Source: JAEVLT01 sp964484065
GTDB lineage: Bacteria; Bacillota; Bacilli; Bacillales; Cytobacillaceae
Length of the DNA: 64,000 nucleotides
NCBI GenBank assembly: GCA_964484065.1
Contig: CAZAEW010000005.1
Location: forward strand, 35,383-99,382
Reading direction: 5' to 3'
Below are positions 25,344 to 34,523 of this stretch, one piece after another; positions within the stretch are counted from its first letter, which is position 1; the number at the start of each line of letters is the position of its first letter. A model generated the notes under the pieces. The model did not search any database. It worked only from the letters and a program-made list of their open reading frames with translations, and was not told the DNA's origin. The position numbers and the translations under genes were made by a program.

Positions 25344-25969
25344 CAGTGCTGCCTCCCCTCGTTGTTCCGTTCTTCTTCAGCCCACTTTTTTGCTTCCTCA
25401 TATTCACTCGGATGATTCATATTAAAAAAAACGCGCTCAAGACTCTCCTTTTCATCCCCGTCCGTCAGCAACTCCTGTTCTGTCACATAAAGAACATTTA
25501 TTTTTTCAAACAGATCCTTCATGCGAAGGCGGTCATTTTTGATACACTCTTCCATTTTGCTTGCGATGTTCTTTTTAAAAATGGAAAATAAAGGATGCTG
25601 TTTCTCGTAAATAACTGGAATGACAGCATCAAAATCGCGTATTTGCTTAACCATTGCTGCAGCAAGCTCCGCAGTAACAAAGGGCATGTCGCATGCAGCT
25701 ATCACATTTACCTCATAGGAAGAGGCGATTAATCCGGCATGAATCCCTGCGAGCGGACCTTTGCCGGGAAAGTGATCCGCAGTTGTCTTTAGCCCTAAGA
25801 AGCGGTAATCATCAGGATGATTTGTGACAAGAATAGGCGACGAAAAAAAGGGCGCAAGCCGTTTTACCATTCTATCGATATTGGCTGTTTCATTGATGGG
25901 AAGGAGAGCTTTATTCGCTCCCATTCTTCTTGATGTTCCGCCTGCTAAAATAATCGCTCCTGCATCCAC
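25343..25969 (-). CDS. mobA: molybdenum cofactor guanylyltransferase
   Basis: This 208-residue nucleotidyltransferase has the GTP-binding LAGGTSRRMGANKALL and the metal-binding AACDMPFVTAELA. It converts Mo-molybdopterin to the bis-MGD form that formate dehydrogenase requires. The start is GTG at 25969 with GGAAGGTG 8 bases upstream. Encoded directly after fdhE, it fits the need of FdnG for bis-MGD. Confidence 0.93.
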   Translation of the reverse strand: MDAGAIILAGGTSRRMGANKALLPINETANIDRMVKRLAPFFSSPILVTNHPDDYRFLGLKTTADHFPGKGPLAGIHAGLIASSYEVNVIAACDMPFVTAELAAAMVKQIRDFDAVIPVIYEKQHPLFSIFKKNIASKMEECIKNDRLRMKDLFEKINVLYVTEQELLTDGDEKESLERVFFNMNHPSEYEEAKKWAEEERNNEGRQH

Positions 25970-26046
25970 TGTGACTGCACCTTCCTTACCTGAATATCCG
26001 TACTGCCCTTGTTCTGCCTAACCGCCAGGGTATGCTGACTTTAGGG

Positions 26047-26847
26047 CTATTTTTTCTGCCCGACAGCTTGAAAGCTGTTTTCCTGGGCAATAAAATCCAA
26101 ATGTATTGTTTTCAAATCGAGCATTGCTGCCGATGGTTTTTCAAGGTATTGTCTTGTATCGACAATCTTAGTATACCCTAAACATTCCTCACAAACTTGG
26201 ATTTGCGAAGAAGGATCCTCTTCGATTGTGATAAACTTAATGGTTTCGTGATTCTCATTTCCGCAATGGGAGCATGTCAGCCGATTGCTGTGCCAGTGGG
26301 CCAAACAGCGCGGACAATGAAGAACCTTTTTGCCCTCTCCTTCAAGCTGGGCAAGCCTGACCGGCTCTCCGCAGACAGGGCAGCCTGCTCCGGGAACCGC
26401 TCTGTCGATCTGGCTCTGAACCGTTTCCGACAGCAGTTGTAAATATGGCCTAAGTGCCGTTTCCGCGAAAAATTGCGGAATCCATTCATCCAATTGGTGC
26501 TCGTTTGCAAAATCTGCAAAATAAATATCGTTTAAAGAGAGCGCTTCTTCCAACCATTTTAAAGCCGTTTCTTCATTCATTATCTCTTTTAATCTAACAA
26601 GTTTATCAGCAAGGATCTCGTTATTCTTGCTGAGCAATACTGATAATTCGTTTATCCACTTTAAAAATAGTTCTATATCAAATTGAAAAGATGAAAATGT
26701 CAGTACAGGTACACCTGTGTTAAGGGCTTCTTGATCTATTTTTGCATGTATAACCTCAGGTTTCAGTGATGTTTTCCACTTTTCTTGCAGACTATTTATA
26801 TTTTGTTGAAGTTTCAGATAATCCTTGCTTACCACAGATGTCTTCAT
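26047..26847 (-). CDS. fdhE: formate dehydrogenase accessory protein FdhE
   Basis: This protein of about 266 residues has the FdhE rubredoxin-like metal sites: four CxxC pairs in CPVCGEP, HCPRCLAHW, TCSHCGNEN and VCEECLGYTKIVDTR. FdhE binds the catalytic subunit and checks or assists assembly of exported respiratory formate dehydrogenases. ATG 26847 is preferred because AGAGGGG lies 9 bases upstream; the frame extends to 26904 without a usable site. Confidence 0.85.
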   Translation of the reverse strand: MKTSVVSKDYLKLQQNINSLQEKWKTSLKPEVIHAKIDQEALNTGVPVLTFSSFQFDIELFLKWINELSVLLSKNNEILADKLVRLKEIMNEETALKWLEEALSLNDIYFADFANEHQLDEWIPQFFAETALRPYLQLLSETVQSQIDRAVPGAGCPVCGEPVRLAQLEGEGKKVLHCPRCLAHWHSNRLTCSHCGNENHETIKFITIEEDPSSQIQVCEECLGYTKIVDTRQYLEKPSAAMLDLKTIHLDFIAQENSFQAVGQKK

Positions 26848-26949
26848 GGGCTCTGACCCCTCTTTCATTTTTAAAGGAATGGCCGCCGGAGTACTCACAA
26901 CCATTCCTTCATCAAGTTATCCAAAAACTGACAGGATTATAACCCTGTT

Positions 26950-27672
26950 TTAAGCGCCTTTAGGGCTCTTTTTGTTGCTTTTGCTATCTAAGTCCGGGAA
27001 GTTCCCTTTTCTTACTTCTTCATCATACCAGTCAGCATAGTGGCCTTTTGCCCACCAAGCCGGAACTTTTCCGGTTACAACGCCAGAGTATCCTGGTCTT
27101 GAATGTTTGTGAACAACTGACAGATATACGTGTCCAACGATAACCGCAATACCTAATCCAAAACCGATGTTATGAAGGACATACCCCCACTGTACAAGGG
27201 CTCTTGGAAAATATTGAGGCAGCCACATCATAAATCCGGATCCAATAACCAGGATCGCACAGAAAATCTGAATGATTGAGTTGATTTTTTCCCCGGCGTT
27301 AAAGAAGGTTTGTTTTACATGGTCAAACTTGAAGCCGAACAATTCTTTAACGAAATTACCGAAGAACGCCAAGTCGCGTTTTTTCCAGGTAATCAATTCT
27401 TTCATCCAATGGAAAAAGAATTTCGGGCTGAAAATCAGCAAGATTAAGGTTGGCGATATGAATATAACGGCAAAAATTCGGTGCAGCAACCGGGCATTTG
27501 CCGGGCCGCCAAGAACCGGATAGAGCCAATCAAAGAATTCTGTATACATTGGCAGAGCCGTAATATAAAGGGCAAAAAAGGCAAGTCCATTAATCGTATG
27601 CGCCGCCACAAAAGCTTTTGGAAAACGGCGAATTTGTTCATTCGCTTTTGGATGCTTCTGATAATTACTCAT
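26950..27672 (-). CDS. fdnI: formate dehydrogenase gamma subunit, cytochrome b
   Basis: This 240-residue membrane cytochrome b556 has four predicted helices. Candidate heme and quinone-site histidines are in AAHTING, LLHRIFAV, VLHNIGF and VGHVYLSVVH. It passes electrons from FdnH to menaquinone. ATG 27672 follows GGGGGTG and overlaps the fdnH stop by 8 bases; the longer frame begins inside fdnH. The C-terminus is lysine-rich (SNKKSPKGA). Confidence 0.92.
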   Translation of the reverse strand: MSNYQKHPKANEQIRRFPKAFVAAHTINGLAFFALYITALPMYTEFFDWLYPVLGGPANARLLHRIFAVIFISPTLILLIFSPKFFFHWMKELITWKKRDLAFFGNFVKELFGFKFDHVKQTFFNAGEKINSIIQIFCAILVIGSGFMMWLPQYFPRALVQWGYVLHNIGFGLGIAVIVGHVYLSVVHKHSRPGYSGVVTGKVPAWWAKGHYADWYDEEVRKGNFPDLDSKSNKKSPKGA

Positions 27673-28489
27673 GGCTGCCACCCCCTTCTTCATCTTGACT
27701 GTTTCCTTTACTGAAAATCTTATTGGCAACAAATGCGCCGACAACAGCCATTGTTGTTGCTCCAAGCATCATTTTACCGATTGGCTGCGCATAATCTTTC
27801 CAGACCACAGCAGACGTAGGCACTTTTGGACTTTCAGGCAGACCATAGACAGAAGGTTTCTCTGCTAAAAGATAAATGGTATTCGTTCCGCCCACACCGG
27901 ATGGGTTATAAATCATCGCATTAGGGAAACGGCCTTTTACTTCCTGAAGGCGTGCTTCTGCTTTTTTAAGCATTTCGTCTTTTTTGCCAAACGTCAGTGC
28001 GTCCGTATGACAAGTTGTTACACATGCAGGCTGAAGGCCTTCTTCAAGGCGGTCCGTACAGAAAGTACATTTTTGTGATTTACGGAATTCTTTTCCGTAT
28101 TGATCTTTGTATGTTTTTAAAGAAATCACTTCAAATGGGCAGTTATTTACGCAATATCCGCACCCTACGCATTTGTCATGATCAATCACAACGGATCCAA
28201 ATTCTGTATGGCTGATGGCATTTTCAGGACAAACTTTCTCACAAGCTGCATCATGGCAATGGAAGCAGGAGGAATGACGGAACAGATATTCAAGATTACC
28301 CTGCCCATTCACATGCTCAACATATTCCATAACGTTCCATGTATCAGCTGAAACCTTTTTGTGGGATTGGACGCTGCCAAGGAATTCGGTGTGTTCTACC
28401 GGCAGGTCGTTCCAGTTCTTACATGCAACCATGCAGGCTTTACAGCCGTCGCATTTGGTTACGTCAACGAATTTTACATATTCAGTCAT
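27665..28489 (-). CDS. fdnH: formate dehydrogenase beta subunit, iron-sulfur
   Basis: This 274-residue ferredoxin-type subunit has four [4Fe-4S] motifs: CDGCKACMVACKNW, CFHCHDAACEKVCPENA, CVGCGYCVNNCPF and CTFCTDRL...CVTTC. A single C-terminal helix (GKMMLGATTMAVVGAFVANKIF) anchors it to the membrane. It carries electrons from FdnG to FdnI. It begins 2 bases after the fdnG stop, and it lacks a signal peptide, so it is expected to be exported with the Tat-dependent FdnG. Confidence 0.95.
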   Translation of the reverse strand: MTEYVKFVDVTKCDGCKACMVACKNWNDLPVEHTEFLGSVQSHKKVSADTWNVMEYVEHVNGQGNLEYLFRHSSCFHCHDAACEKVCPENAISHTEFGSVVIDHDKCVGCGYCVNNCPFEVISLKTYKDQYGKEFRKSQKCTFCTDRLEEGLQPACVTTCHTDALTFGKKDEMLKKAEARLQEVKGRFPNAMIYNPSGVGGTNTIYLLAEKPSVYGLPESPKVPTSAVVWKDYAQPIGKMMLGATTMAVVGAFVANKIFSKGNSQDEEGGGSHE

Positions 28490-28491
28490 CG

Positions 28492-31476
28492 TTAAGCCCT
28501 CCTTATGTCGCAGAGGAATGCTTTATATTCAGGAATCATTGTATTCGCATCACCAATATGCGGCGTCAGGCGGTTAGCTGTAGCTCCTGTTGCATATCCT
28601 TTAAATCCAAAGTTCCACGGCATTCCAATCTGGTGGACAACCTTACCTCTAACATTGAAAGGCTTGTAACGTTTGGTAATCATTGCATAGGCTTCGATTT
28701 CCCCACGTGCAGAAGTGACAATAATCTTGTCTTTGTTGTTGATGCCCTTCGCCTTTGCAAGTTCTTCACTTATTTCCACAAACATATATCTTGCAATCTC
28801 TGAAAGCCATTCTTGGTTACGCGTCATTGTTCCTGACTGCCAATGTGCTTCAACGCGGTAAGTAGTTGCAACGATTGGGAAATCTCCCTTGCTGCCTTTC
28901 TTGTTGAAGTCACCATCATTGATAACAACAGCCGGGTTCAAATCAACCGATGAGAATGCATTTGGCACCGGGCTTTCAAATGGCTCATAGTGTTCAGGGA
29001 ATGGGCCTTCATTCATCGTTGGTGCAAATAGTAATCCAACCCCATCTTTGTTCATCATAATAGCTCCGGTTCCGCCTGGAGCTGTTGGTGCTGTGTCCGC
29101 TTTAAAGTCTGGCACATCATTGCCAACCCACTTATTCTGCAGCGCGTCCCACCAAATAACAGCCTTGTCCTTGCTCCATGGCTTACCGCTGGCATCTGCT
29201 GATGCACGGTTGTAAAGGATACGGCGGTTCATCGGCCAAGCAAATGACCAGTTTAGGAAGTTCGCATTGCCTGTATCCTTGTTGTCACGGCGTTGAGACA
29301 GGTTTTTGCCTTCTGCCGGATAGAATCCGGAATAGATCCAGCATCCGCTCGATGTTGTACCGTCATCTTTTAATGCCCCAAAACCAGGAAGTAATTTTCC
29401 GGTGGTGAGGTCATAGCCGTTTATTTCTTTTGCAATTTTGTCAAGATCAGGGGCTTCCCCAGTTCCATAGTTCCAATCAAGAGCTAAGAATGGCTTATCT
29501 GCTGATTTTGGACTGTTTGCATACAGTTTTTTAAGTCTAGTCGCCAATTCATGGATGATATCAAGGTCAGGGCGTGACTCGCCTTTTGGTTTAATTGCTT
29601 GCCAACGATATTGCATCCAGCGGGAGCTGTTTGAAATACTTCCTTCTTTTTCATAAGAAGAGCACGCTGGAAGTAAGAATACCTCTGTATTTATTTTTGA
29701 AGGATCGTTGCCAGCTTCTTTTTGCCAGAATGCGGATGTTTCTGTTTCCCAAAGGTCTACTGCTACCATCCACTTAAGGTTGCCAAGTGCTTCCTTTTCC
29801 TTGCCGGCATTTGGTCCGCCGACTACCGGGTTTGTCCCCCAAAGGAGTGCCCCCTCAAGCTCTTTATTGAACATTGCTTTAAACAGGTTGATATGTGAGT
29901 AGTTTTTACCTGCTTTCGGAAGGAATTGATAGCCAAACTCGTTGTCCTTGGTTGCATTTGCACCGTACCAAGATTTTAATAAGCTGACAACGAATTTTGG
30001 TTTATTCATCCAGTATCCGCTCGGCGGTGTTTCTTTCTTCAAGTAGCCTTCGAGTGTAGCATGTTCAGGAACAGTATTTTTTGGTATTGCCAAGTATCCT
30101 GTTAGGTTATCCCAAAGCAAACCAAAGTCTGTTGAGCCTTGAACGTTTGATTCACCGCGCATGGCGTTAATTCCGCCGCCCGGTAAACCAATGTTGCCTA
30201 ATAGCATTTGGATAATAGCAAAAGCACGAACGTTTTGGGAACCAACTGTGTGTTGAGTTGTACCCATAGCGTATAAAATAGAGCCTGATTTGCCAACTTT
30301 ACCTGTTGCACAGAATGCTTCGTAAACCTTCAATAGATCTTCTTTCGGTGTTCCCGTAACAGATGAAACTGTATCCACATCATAGCGGGAATAATGTTTC
30401 TTCATTAATTGGAATACAGTACGCGGATTCTCCAATGTTGGATCCGTTACCGGCTTCCCATCCGGGCCAGCAGCAAGTGCCCATTTTGTTTTATCGTAAG
30501 CGCGTGTTGTTGCGTTATAGCCAGAGAATAGGCCATCTTTGAAATCATAGCCATCTGCTACGATGAAAGAAGCGTTTGTATAATTAACTACATATTCTTT
30601 ATGAATAAGATTATTTTCAATCGCATATTTAATCATTCCGCCCATAAAAGCAATATCTGTCCCGGAACGAAGCGGAGCATAAATATCAGAGACTGCAGAG
30701 GTTCTTGTAAACCTCGGGTCAACACTGACTATTTTCCCGCCATTTTCTTTCGCTTTTGTCAGCCATCTAAAGCTGATCGGATGATTTTCAGCAGGGTTTG
30801 CGCCCATGATTAGCGCACAATCTGTATGCTGTAAATCATTCCAGTGGTTGGTCATTGCTCCACGACCAAAAGAAGGTGCCAGACCGGCAACCGTAGAACT
30901 ATGTCATATTCGTGCCTGGTGCTCTAAGTAGGTGACACCAAGCCCTCTCATTAATTTTGACACCAGATACGTTTCCTCGTTATCAAGTGCAGCGCCGCCA
31001 AGACTGGCAATTTTTTCGGTTTTATTTACAGTTACCCCGTTTTCTGTTTCAACAAATGATTTATCACGTGTGTCTTTAATCCTTTTGGAAATCGTGTCAA
31101 GCATCCATTCCCAATCTTTTTCTTCCCATTTATCGCTTCCAGGTGCACGATAACGCGGTTTTAAGACCCGTTTTTCAGATGTAAATACTTGTCTTATTGT
31201 CGTTCCTTTACTGCAAAGTTTCCCCTCATTAATTGGATTATCCGGGTCTCCTTCCGAATAAACCACGGTATTGTCTTTTGTGTGGATTAAAATTCCACAG
31301 CCGACACCGCAAAAACAGCAAATCGTTGGTGTTACGGTTGTCTTAGCAATCTTGAATTCTTTCGATGCTGCATAAGCTTTTTTCTCATTGAAACCAAGTT
31401 CAACGATTGCCAAGGTTGCAGCGGTAGCACCAGACAATTTCAAAAATTGCCGGCGGCTAAGGTTCATCTCAACCAT
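28492..31476 (-). CDS. fdnG: selenocysteine-containing formate dehydrogenase alpha subunit (TGA read-through)
   Basis: This is one 994-residue selenoprotein interrupted by an in-frame TGA at 30904-30906 (codon 191). Read as Sec, the context is YLEHQARI-U-HSSTVAGLAPSFGRGAMTNHW, the exact Sec position of E. coli FdnG. Features in order: Tat signal SRRQFLK at residues 7-13, [4Fe-4S] ligands C53/C56/C60/C88, bis-MGD Mopterin domains, and a molydop-binding C-terminus. It oxidises formate to CO2 on the outer membrane side. GGAAGGAGAG precedes the start. Automatic callers would split it in two at 30904. Confidence 0.93.
30875..30892 (-). promoter_or_regulatory. bacterial SECIS element in fdnG
   Basis: On the minus strand the RNA GGUUGCCGGUCUGGCACC folds into a short helix with a bulged U and a GGUCU loop. 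It begins 11 bases after the UGA. These are the features SelB recognises in E. coli fdhF and fdnG mRNA: bulged U, loop GU and the same spacing. Confidence 0.85.
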
Positions 31477-31551
31477 TTTTGTCTCTCCTTCCCAAAATTC
31501 TGATCAACTTCTTTTTTTCTGCGATTAAACTCTTCTCTAAAATCACCCCTT

Positions 31552-32313
31552 TCAAAGTACTTCCAATGCTGCTCTCTCGGTGATGTCGTCAAATACTCTC
31601 CCTTTGGAGGTATAAATAATCGACATTTTCCCGCGCAAATAACCAACTACTTCAATATTTAAAAAGTTAGCCAGCTGCACGGCCTGCCTTGTGGCAGCTG
31701 TTCTGGAGCCAATTACGGAAAAACCGAACTTGGCAGCCTTTGAGAGCATTTCATATGAAACCCGGCCAGTTGTAAGCAATACTAACCTGTCGGGCTGCAA
31801 CCCTTTTCTTAGTGCATAGCCAATTATTTTATCAACCGCATTATGGCGTCCAATATCCTCACGGACGATGATCTCACCGTTCTCATTGATAATGCAGGCG
31901 CCATGCATACCGCCTGTTTCCAAATATAAAGGTGTATTTTGCGCAAACTCGCTTCGCTTCTTCAAGAGATAACTCAGCGCATAGCGCTTATTAGAACGAA
32001 CTTGAGCAAAATTTTTTACATCTGTCATTGAAAAAAATGTCACACCCCTGCCGCAGCCGGCAGTATAATGCTTCTTCTTTGAGAACCACTGATCAGTGTC
32101 GAGTTCAAATTTTAGCAGGACGTTTATGCTTCCCATTTCTTCATTAATAAAAATAGATTTTATATCTTCAGGAGATTGGATAAATCCCTCTGAGAATAAA
32201 TAACCATAGGTCCAATCTTCTAAATCCTGTTTGGTTAATTGAAAAACAGCCACTTCGTAGCCATTTAGGAATAAAGTAACGGGGTATTCGTCCGGGTAAC
32301 CCTTTTGTCTCAT
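31552..32313 (-). CDS. fdhD: formate dehydrogenase sulfurtransferase FdhD
   Basis: This 253-residue protein passes sulfur from a cysteine desulfurase to bis-MGD in formate dehydrogenase, making the sulfido ligand needed for activity. Family blocks are EGFIQSPEDIKSI, the cysteine loop YTAGCGRGVTFF, ETGGMHGACII, DIGRHNAVDKIIGYAL and GRVSYEMLSKAAKFG. The loop has a single Cys (CGRG) where some homologues have CxxC. It is first in the operon, 75 bases before fdnG, with AAAGGAGGGG at its start. Confidence 0.94.
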   Translation of the reverse strand: MRQKGYPDEYPVTLFLNGYEVAVFQLTKQDLEDWTYGYLFSEGFIQSPEDIKSIFINEEMGSINVLLKFELDTDQWFSKKKHYTAGCGRGVTFFSMTDVKNFAQVRSNKRYALSYLLKKRSEFAQNTPLYLETGGMHGACIINENGEIIVREDIGRHNAVDKIIGYALRKGLQPDRLVLLTTGRVSYEMLSKAAKFGFSVIGSRTAATRQAVQLANFLNIEVVGYLRGKMSIIYTSKGRVFDDITERAALEVL

Positions 32314-32776
32314 TGGCGTTTCCCCTCCTTTATTGGGAATCTGTCTTTCGCAATCTGTAAAAATAATAAAAGGCTGAATGCTCTAATTCATGGTGTCAGA
32401 GGATTAACCTATGGCTTCTAAATGAAAAGGGGGGAGGTTTTGCATCTTTTGCAAGCGTTTACAATAGGTTTGTTCAAAAAAAAAGCCATAATCGTGCTTT
32501 GCGTTTGTGGGGATAATCCAATACTACTTCTCTAGGCAATTTTTCACAGTAATTTTTATCACGCAAAGCAGGGTAACTAACGGGGATAAAGGGGAAACTC
32601 GCAAAATTGTCAAAGGTTTGTCAAATTTACACAAATCTTTTCGGTTTTCACTGTTGTTGTATTGTTTTTGCAGAATACTTTCAGGCATGAGTTTCGCAAT
32701 TTTTTCATGATTTTAGTATCATAGAAATATTCATTTTTACTTATTTTTCTAAACCCGTGAGGGAAGGGAGGAAAAC
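32314..32776. other. divergent intergenic region fdhD / yojF
   Basis: These 463 A/T-rich bases should hold the promoters of the leftward formate dehydrogenase operon and of the rightward yojF-bshB2 pair. The imperfect palindrome TTGTCAAATTTACACAA lies at 32617-32633, but it matches no regulator well enough to name. No TGTGA-N6-TCACA site and no gene were found. Confidence 0.5.
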
Positions 32777-33127
32777 GTGTTGGAACTCGTTGATGTTAAA
32801 GCTGTCCAGGAATTAATCAACCGGTTTGCCCATCAAGATGTTTATATTCACCTTGAGACAACAAACGGAGCATACGCATCCCATCATAATGAAAACTTCT
32901 TTTCTGCCGGTGCTTTTATCCGCAATGCACTTGTCCGTTATGAGCATGGAAAAATTACAGGAGCAGGACCGTACCGTGTTGGTCTAAAAATAGACCTCGG
33001 CTGGGTATATGCTGAAGGAATTACCCATTTTGAATTCAATCAGGAAGGACAGCTTTTGCTGGCCGGTCATGACCAATCCGGCAAGCTTGCCGTTGCCCTC
33101 GAAATCAGCAGTGCCCCATTTAAATAA
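32777..33127 (+). CDS. yojF: YojF family protein (DUF1806)
   Basis: This 116-residue protein matches YojF, which is always paired with the bacillithiol deacetylase gene bshB2 in Bacillus and may assist it. It is a beta-rich protein (GPYRVGLKIDLGWVYAEGITHFEF) without catalytic motif. The start is GTG at 32777 with GGGAGGAAAAC upstream. Confidence 0.85.
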   Translation: MLELVDVKAVQELINRFAHQDVYIHLETTNGAYASHHNENFFSAGAFIRNALVRYEHGKITGAGPYRVGLKIDLGWVYAEGITHFEFNQEGQLLLAGHDQSGKLAVALEISSAPFK

Positions 33128-33192
33128 ATGAATGAGTGATCAGACGAATTTGATTTAAAAATTATTTTAAAAGAAAAAGGAGAATTTCCAAT

Positions 33193-33858
33193 ATGGAGAA
33201 AGAACGTCATGTCCTTGTCGTCTTTCCGCACCCTGATGATGAAGCGTTTGGGGTGTCCGGAACGATTGCATCACATGTGAGAAACGGCTCACCGGTTACG
33301 TATGCCTGCCTGACGCTGGGGGAAATGGGACGCAACATGGGAAATCCTCTTTTTACAAACAGGGAGGACCTGCCGAAAATCCGCAAGCAAGAATTAAAGC
33401 AGGCAGCTGCTGCTCTTGGTATCGAAGATTTACGGATGCTCGGTTTTCGCGATAAAACGATTGAATTTGAAGATGAAGAGAAGCTTACCAATCTTGTTAT
33501 TTCCCTTATCGAGGAACTGAATCCTTCCTTAATCATCAGCTTTTATCCCGGATATTCTGTGCACCCTGACCATGATGCTACTGGCGCCGCTGTCGTGCGG
33601 GCTGCAGCGCGGATCCCGGCTGAGAAACGGCCAACGCTCAATCTTGTTGCTTTTTCCAACAATTGCGTTGAGGACCTTGGCCAGGCTGATATTATTAACG
33701 ACGTCAGTCCTGTAGCTGACAATAAGATTGCCTCTATAAAAGCGCACCGCTCTCAGACAGAGCTGATGATGAAAGACATGTCTGTAAGACTGAAAAACAA
33801 AGACCCTGAAGCACTGGCATGGCTAAATAATGAACGGTTTTGGACCTATACCTTTTAA
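33193..33858 (+). CDS. bshB2: bacillithiol N-acetyl-GlcN-malate deacetylase BshB2 (YojG)
   Basis: This 221-residue LmbE-family zinc deacetylase has the zinc motif HPDDEAFG near residue 12 and the second ligand in HPDHDATG. It removes acetate from GlcNAc-malate in bacillithiol synthesis and may also work on bacillithiol conjugates. It follows yojF by 65 bases; AAAAAGGAG precedes the ATG. Confidence 0.9.
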   Translation: MEKERHVLVVFPHPDDEAFGVSGTIASHVRNGSPVTYACLTLGEMGRNMGNPLFTNREDLPKIRKQELKQAAAALGIEDLRMLGFRDKTIEFEDEEKLTNLVISLIEELNPSLIISFYPGYSVHPDHDATGAAVVRAAARIPAEKRPTLNLVAFSNNCVEDLGQADIINDVSPVADNKIASIKAHRSQTELMMKDMSVRLKNKDPEALAWLNNERFWTYTF

Positions 33859-33892
33859 GAGGCTGACCCCCGCGGTCAGCCTCTTTTTATTG
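33858..33892 (+). terminator. bshB2 terminator
   Basis: AGAGGCTGACC and GGTCAGCCTCT form an 11-bp perfect stem with a 5-base loop and TTTTTA tail at the stop codon. Confidence 0.9.
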
Positions 33893-33936
33893 CCAAAACC
33901 CCCTTTTCACAAAACATTCACATACGGCGCTTACGG

Positions 33937-33952
33937 TGTGTTGTTCGTCACT
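33937..33952 (+). promoter_or_regulatory. candidate FNR box of the nos operon
   Basis: TGTGTTGTTCGTCACT matches TGTGA-N6-TCACA at 8 of 10 positions. A TAGGAT -10 box at 33974-33979 puts the site centre at about -41.5, the position for class II FNR activation. Confidence 0.6.
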
Positions 33953-34015
33953 ATTTTTCCGTTCCAATCGAGTTAGGATGTGATTGTTCATTCAAGAAAT
34001 TTTGGAGGGGGAAAT

Positions 34016-34501
34016 ATGATCAAGGCTATCAATCATTTCATTATTTCAGCAGCTTTGGGTCTTGGCATCGGCGCTGTTTTCTATAACTTTATCCTTGGCA
34101 ATCAAGATAAACCGGTGCAATTGACTGCTTCATCTGAAACTTCATCAGCACATGCAGCCAAAGATACACCAAAAGAACAAGCCTCAGGTCAAAAGTCCGA
34201 CACTGGCAGCCAAAGTGGCGCAAAAACCGTTTCCATAAATGATGACAACATTATCGCCAAGCGGGGTTGCATCCAGTGCCATTCTGTCAGCGCATTAAAT
34301 ATCAAAGGCGGGCAGGTTGGCCCCGACTTATCTCAAGCCTATACAACAGTTGAAAGCAAACACGGCAAACCGATTGAAGAATTCTTAAAACAGCCGACTT
34401 CAGCCGTTATGTCAGGCGTACTTGGCAAAGACCCATTAACAGACGAACAGCGTCAGCAAGTGTTAGACCTGCTCAAAAAGGCATCTGAAGTAAAACAATA
34501 A
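34016..34501 (+). CDS. nosC: membrane-anchored monoheme cytochrome c (NosC)
   Basis: This protein of about 161 residues has an N-terminal membrane anchor (FIISAALGLGIGAVFYNF), a low-complexity Ser/Lys/Gln linker (about 38-75) and a single-heme cytochrome c domain with GCIQCHS (CxxCH) and a likely axial Met in SAVMSGVL. It is the expected electron donor to NosZ in Gram-positive N2O reducers. ATG 34016 follows GGAGGGGG. It lies 22 bases before nosZ. Confidence 0.9.
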   Translation: MIKAINHFIISAALGLGIGAVFYNFILGNQDKPVQLTASSETSSAHAAKDTPKEQASGQKSDTGSQSGAKTVSINDDNIIAKRGCIQCHSVSALNIKGGQVGPDLSQAYTTVESKHGKPIEEFLKQPTSAVMSGVLGKDPLTDEQRQQVLDLLKKASEVKQ

Positions 34502-34523
34502 TTTTAAGGCGGTGCAATCGAAA

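Noticed and set aside
28492..31476. fdnG as a frameshifted or nonsense pseudogene
   Set aside because: The frame is continuous through a single TGA at the known Sec position, with a correctly placed SECIS hairpin and an intact downstream domain structure.
32314..32400. molybdenum cofactor riboswitch ahead of the Moco/formate dehydrogenase operon
   Set aside because: The short leader before fdhD has no structured aptamer-like sequence.
32617..32633. Rex or FNR operator for the fdhD operon
   Set aside because: TTGTCAAATTTACACAA is one base short of the Rex spacing and lacks the TGTGA half-site; it is also far from the fdhD start.
33979..33995. second FNR box close to nosC (TGTGATTGTTCATTCA)
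   Set aside because: Only the left half-site fits, and it would overlap the transcription start.
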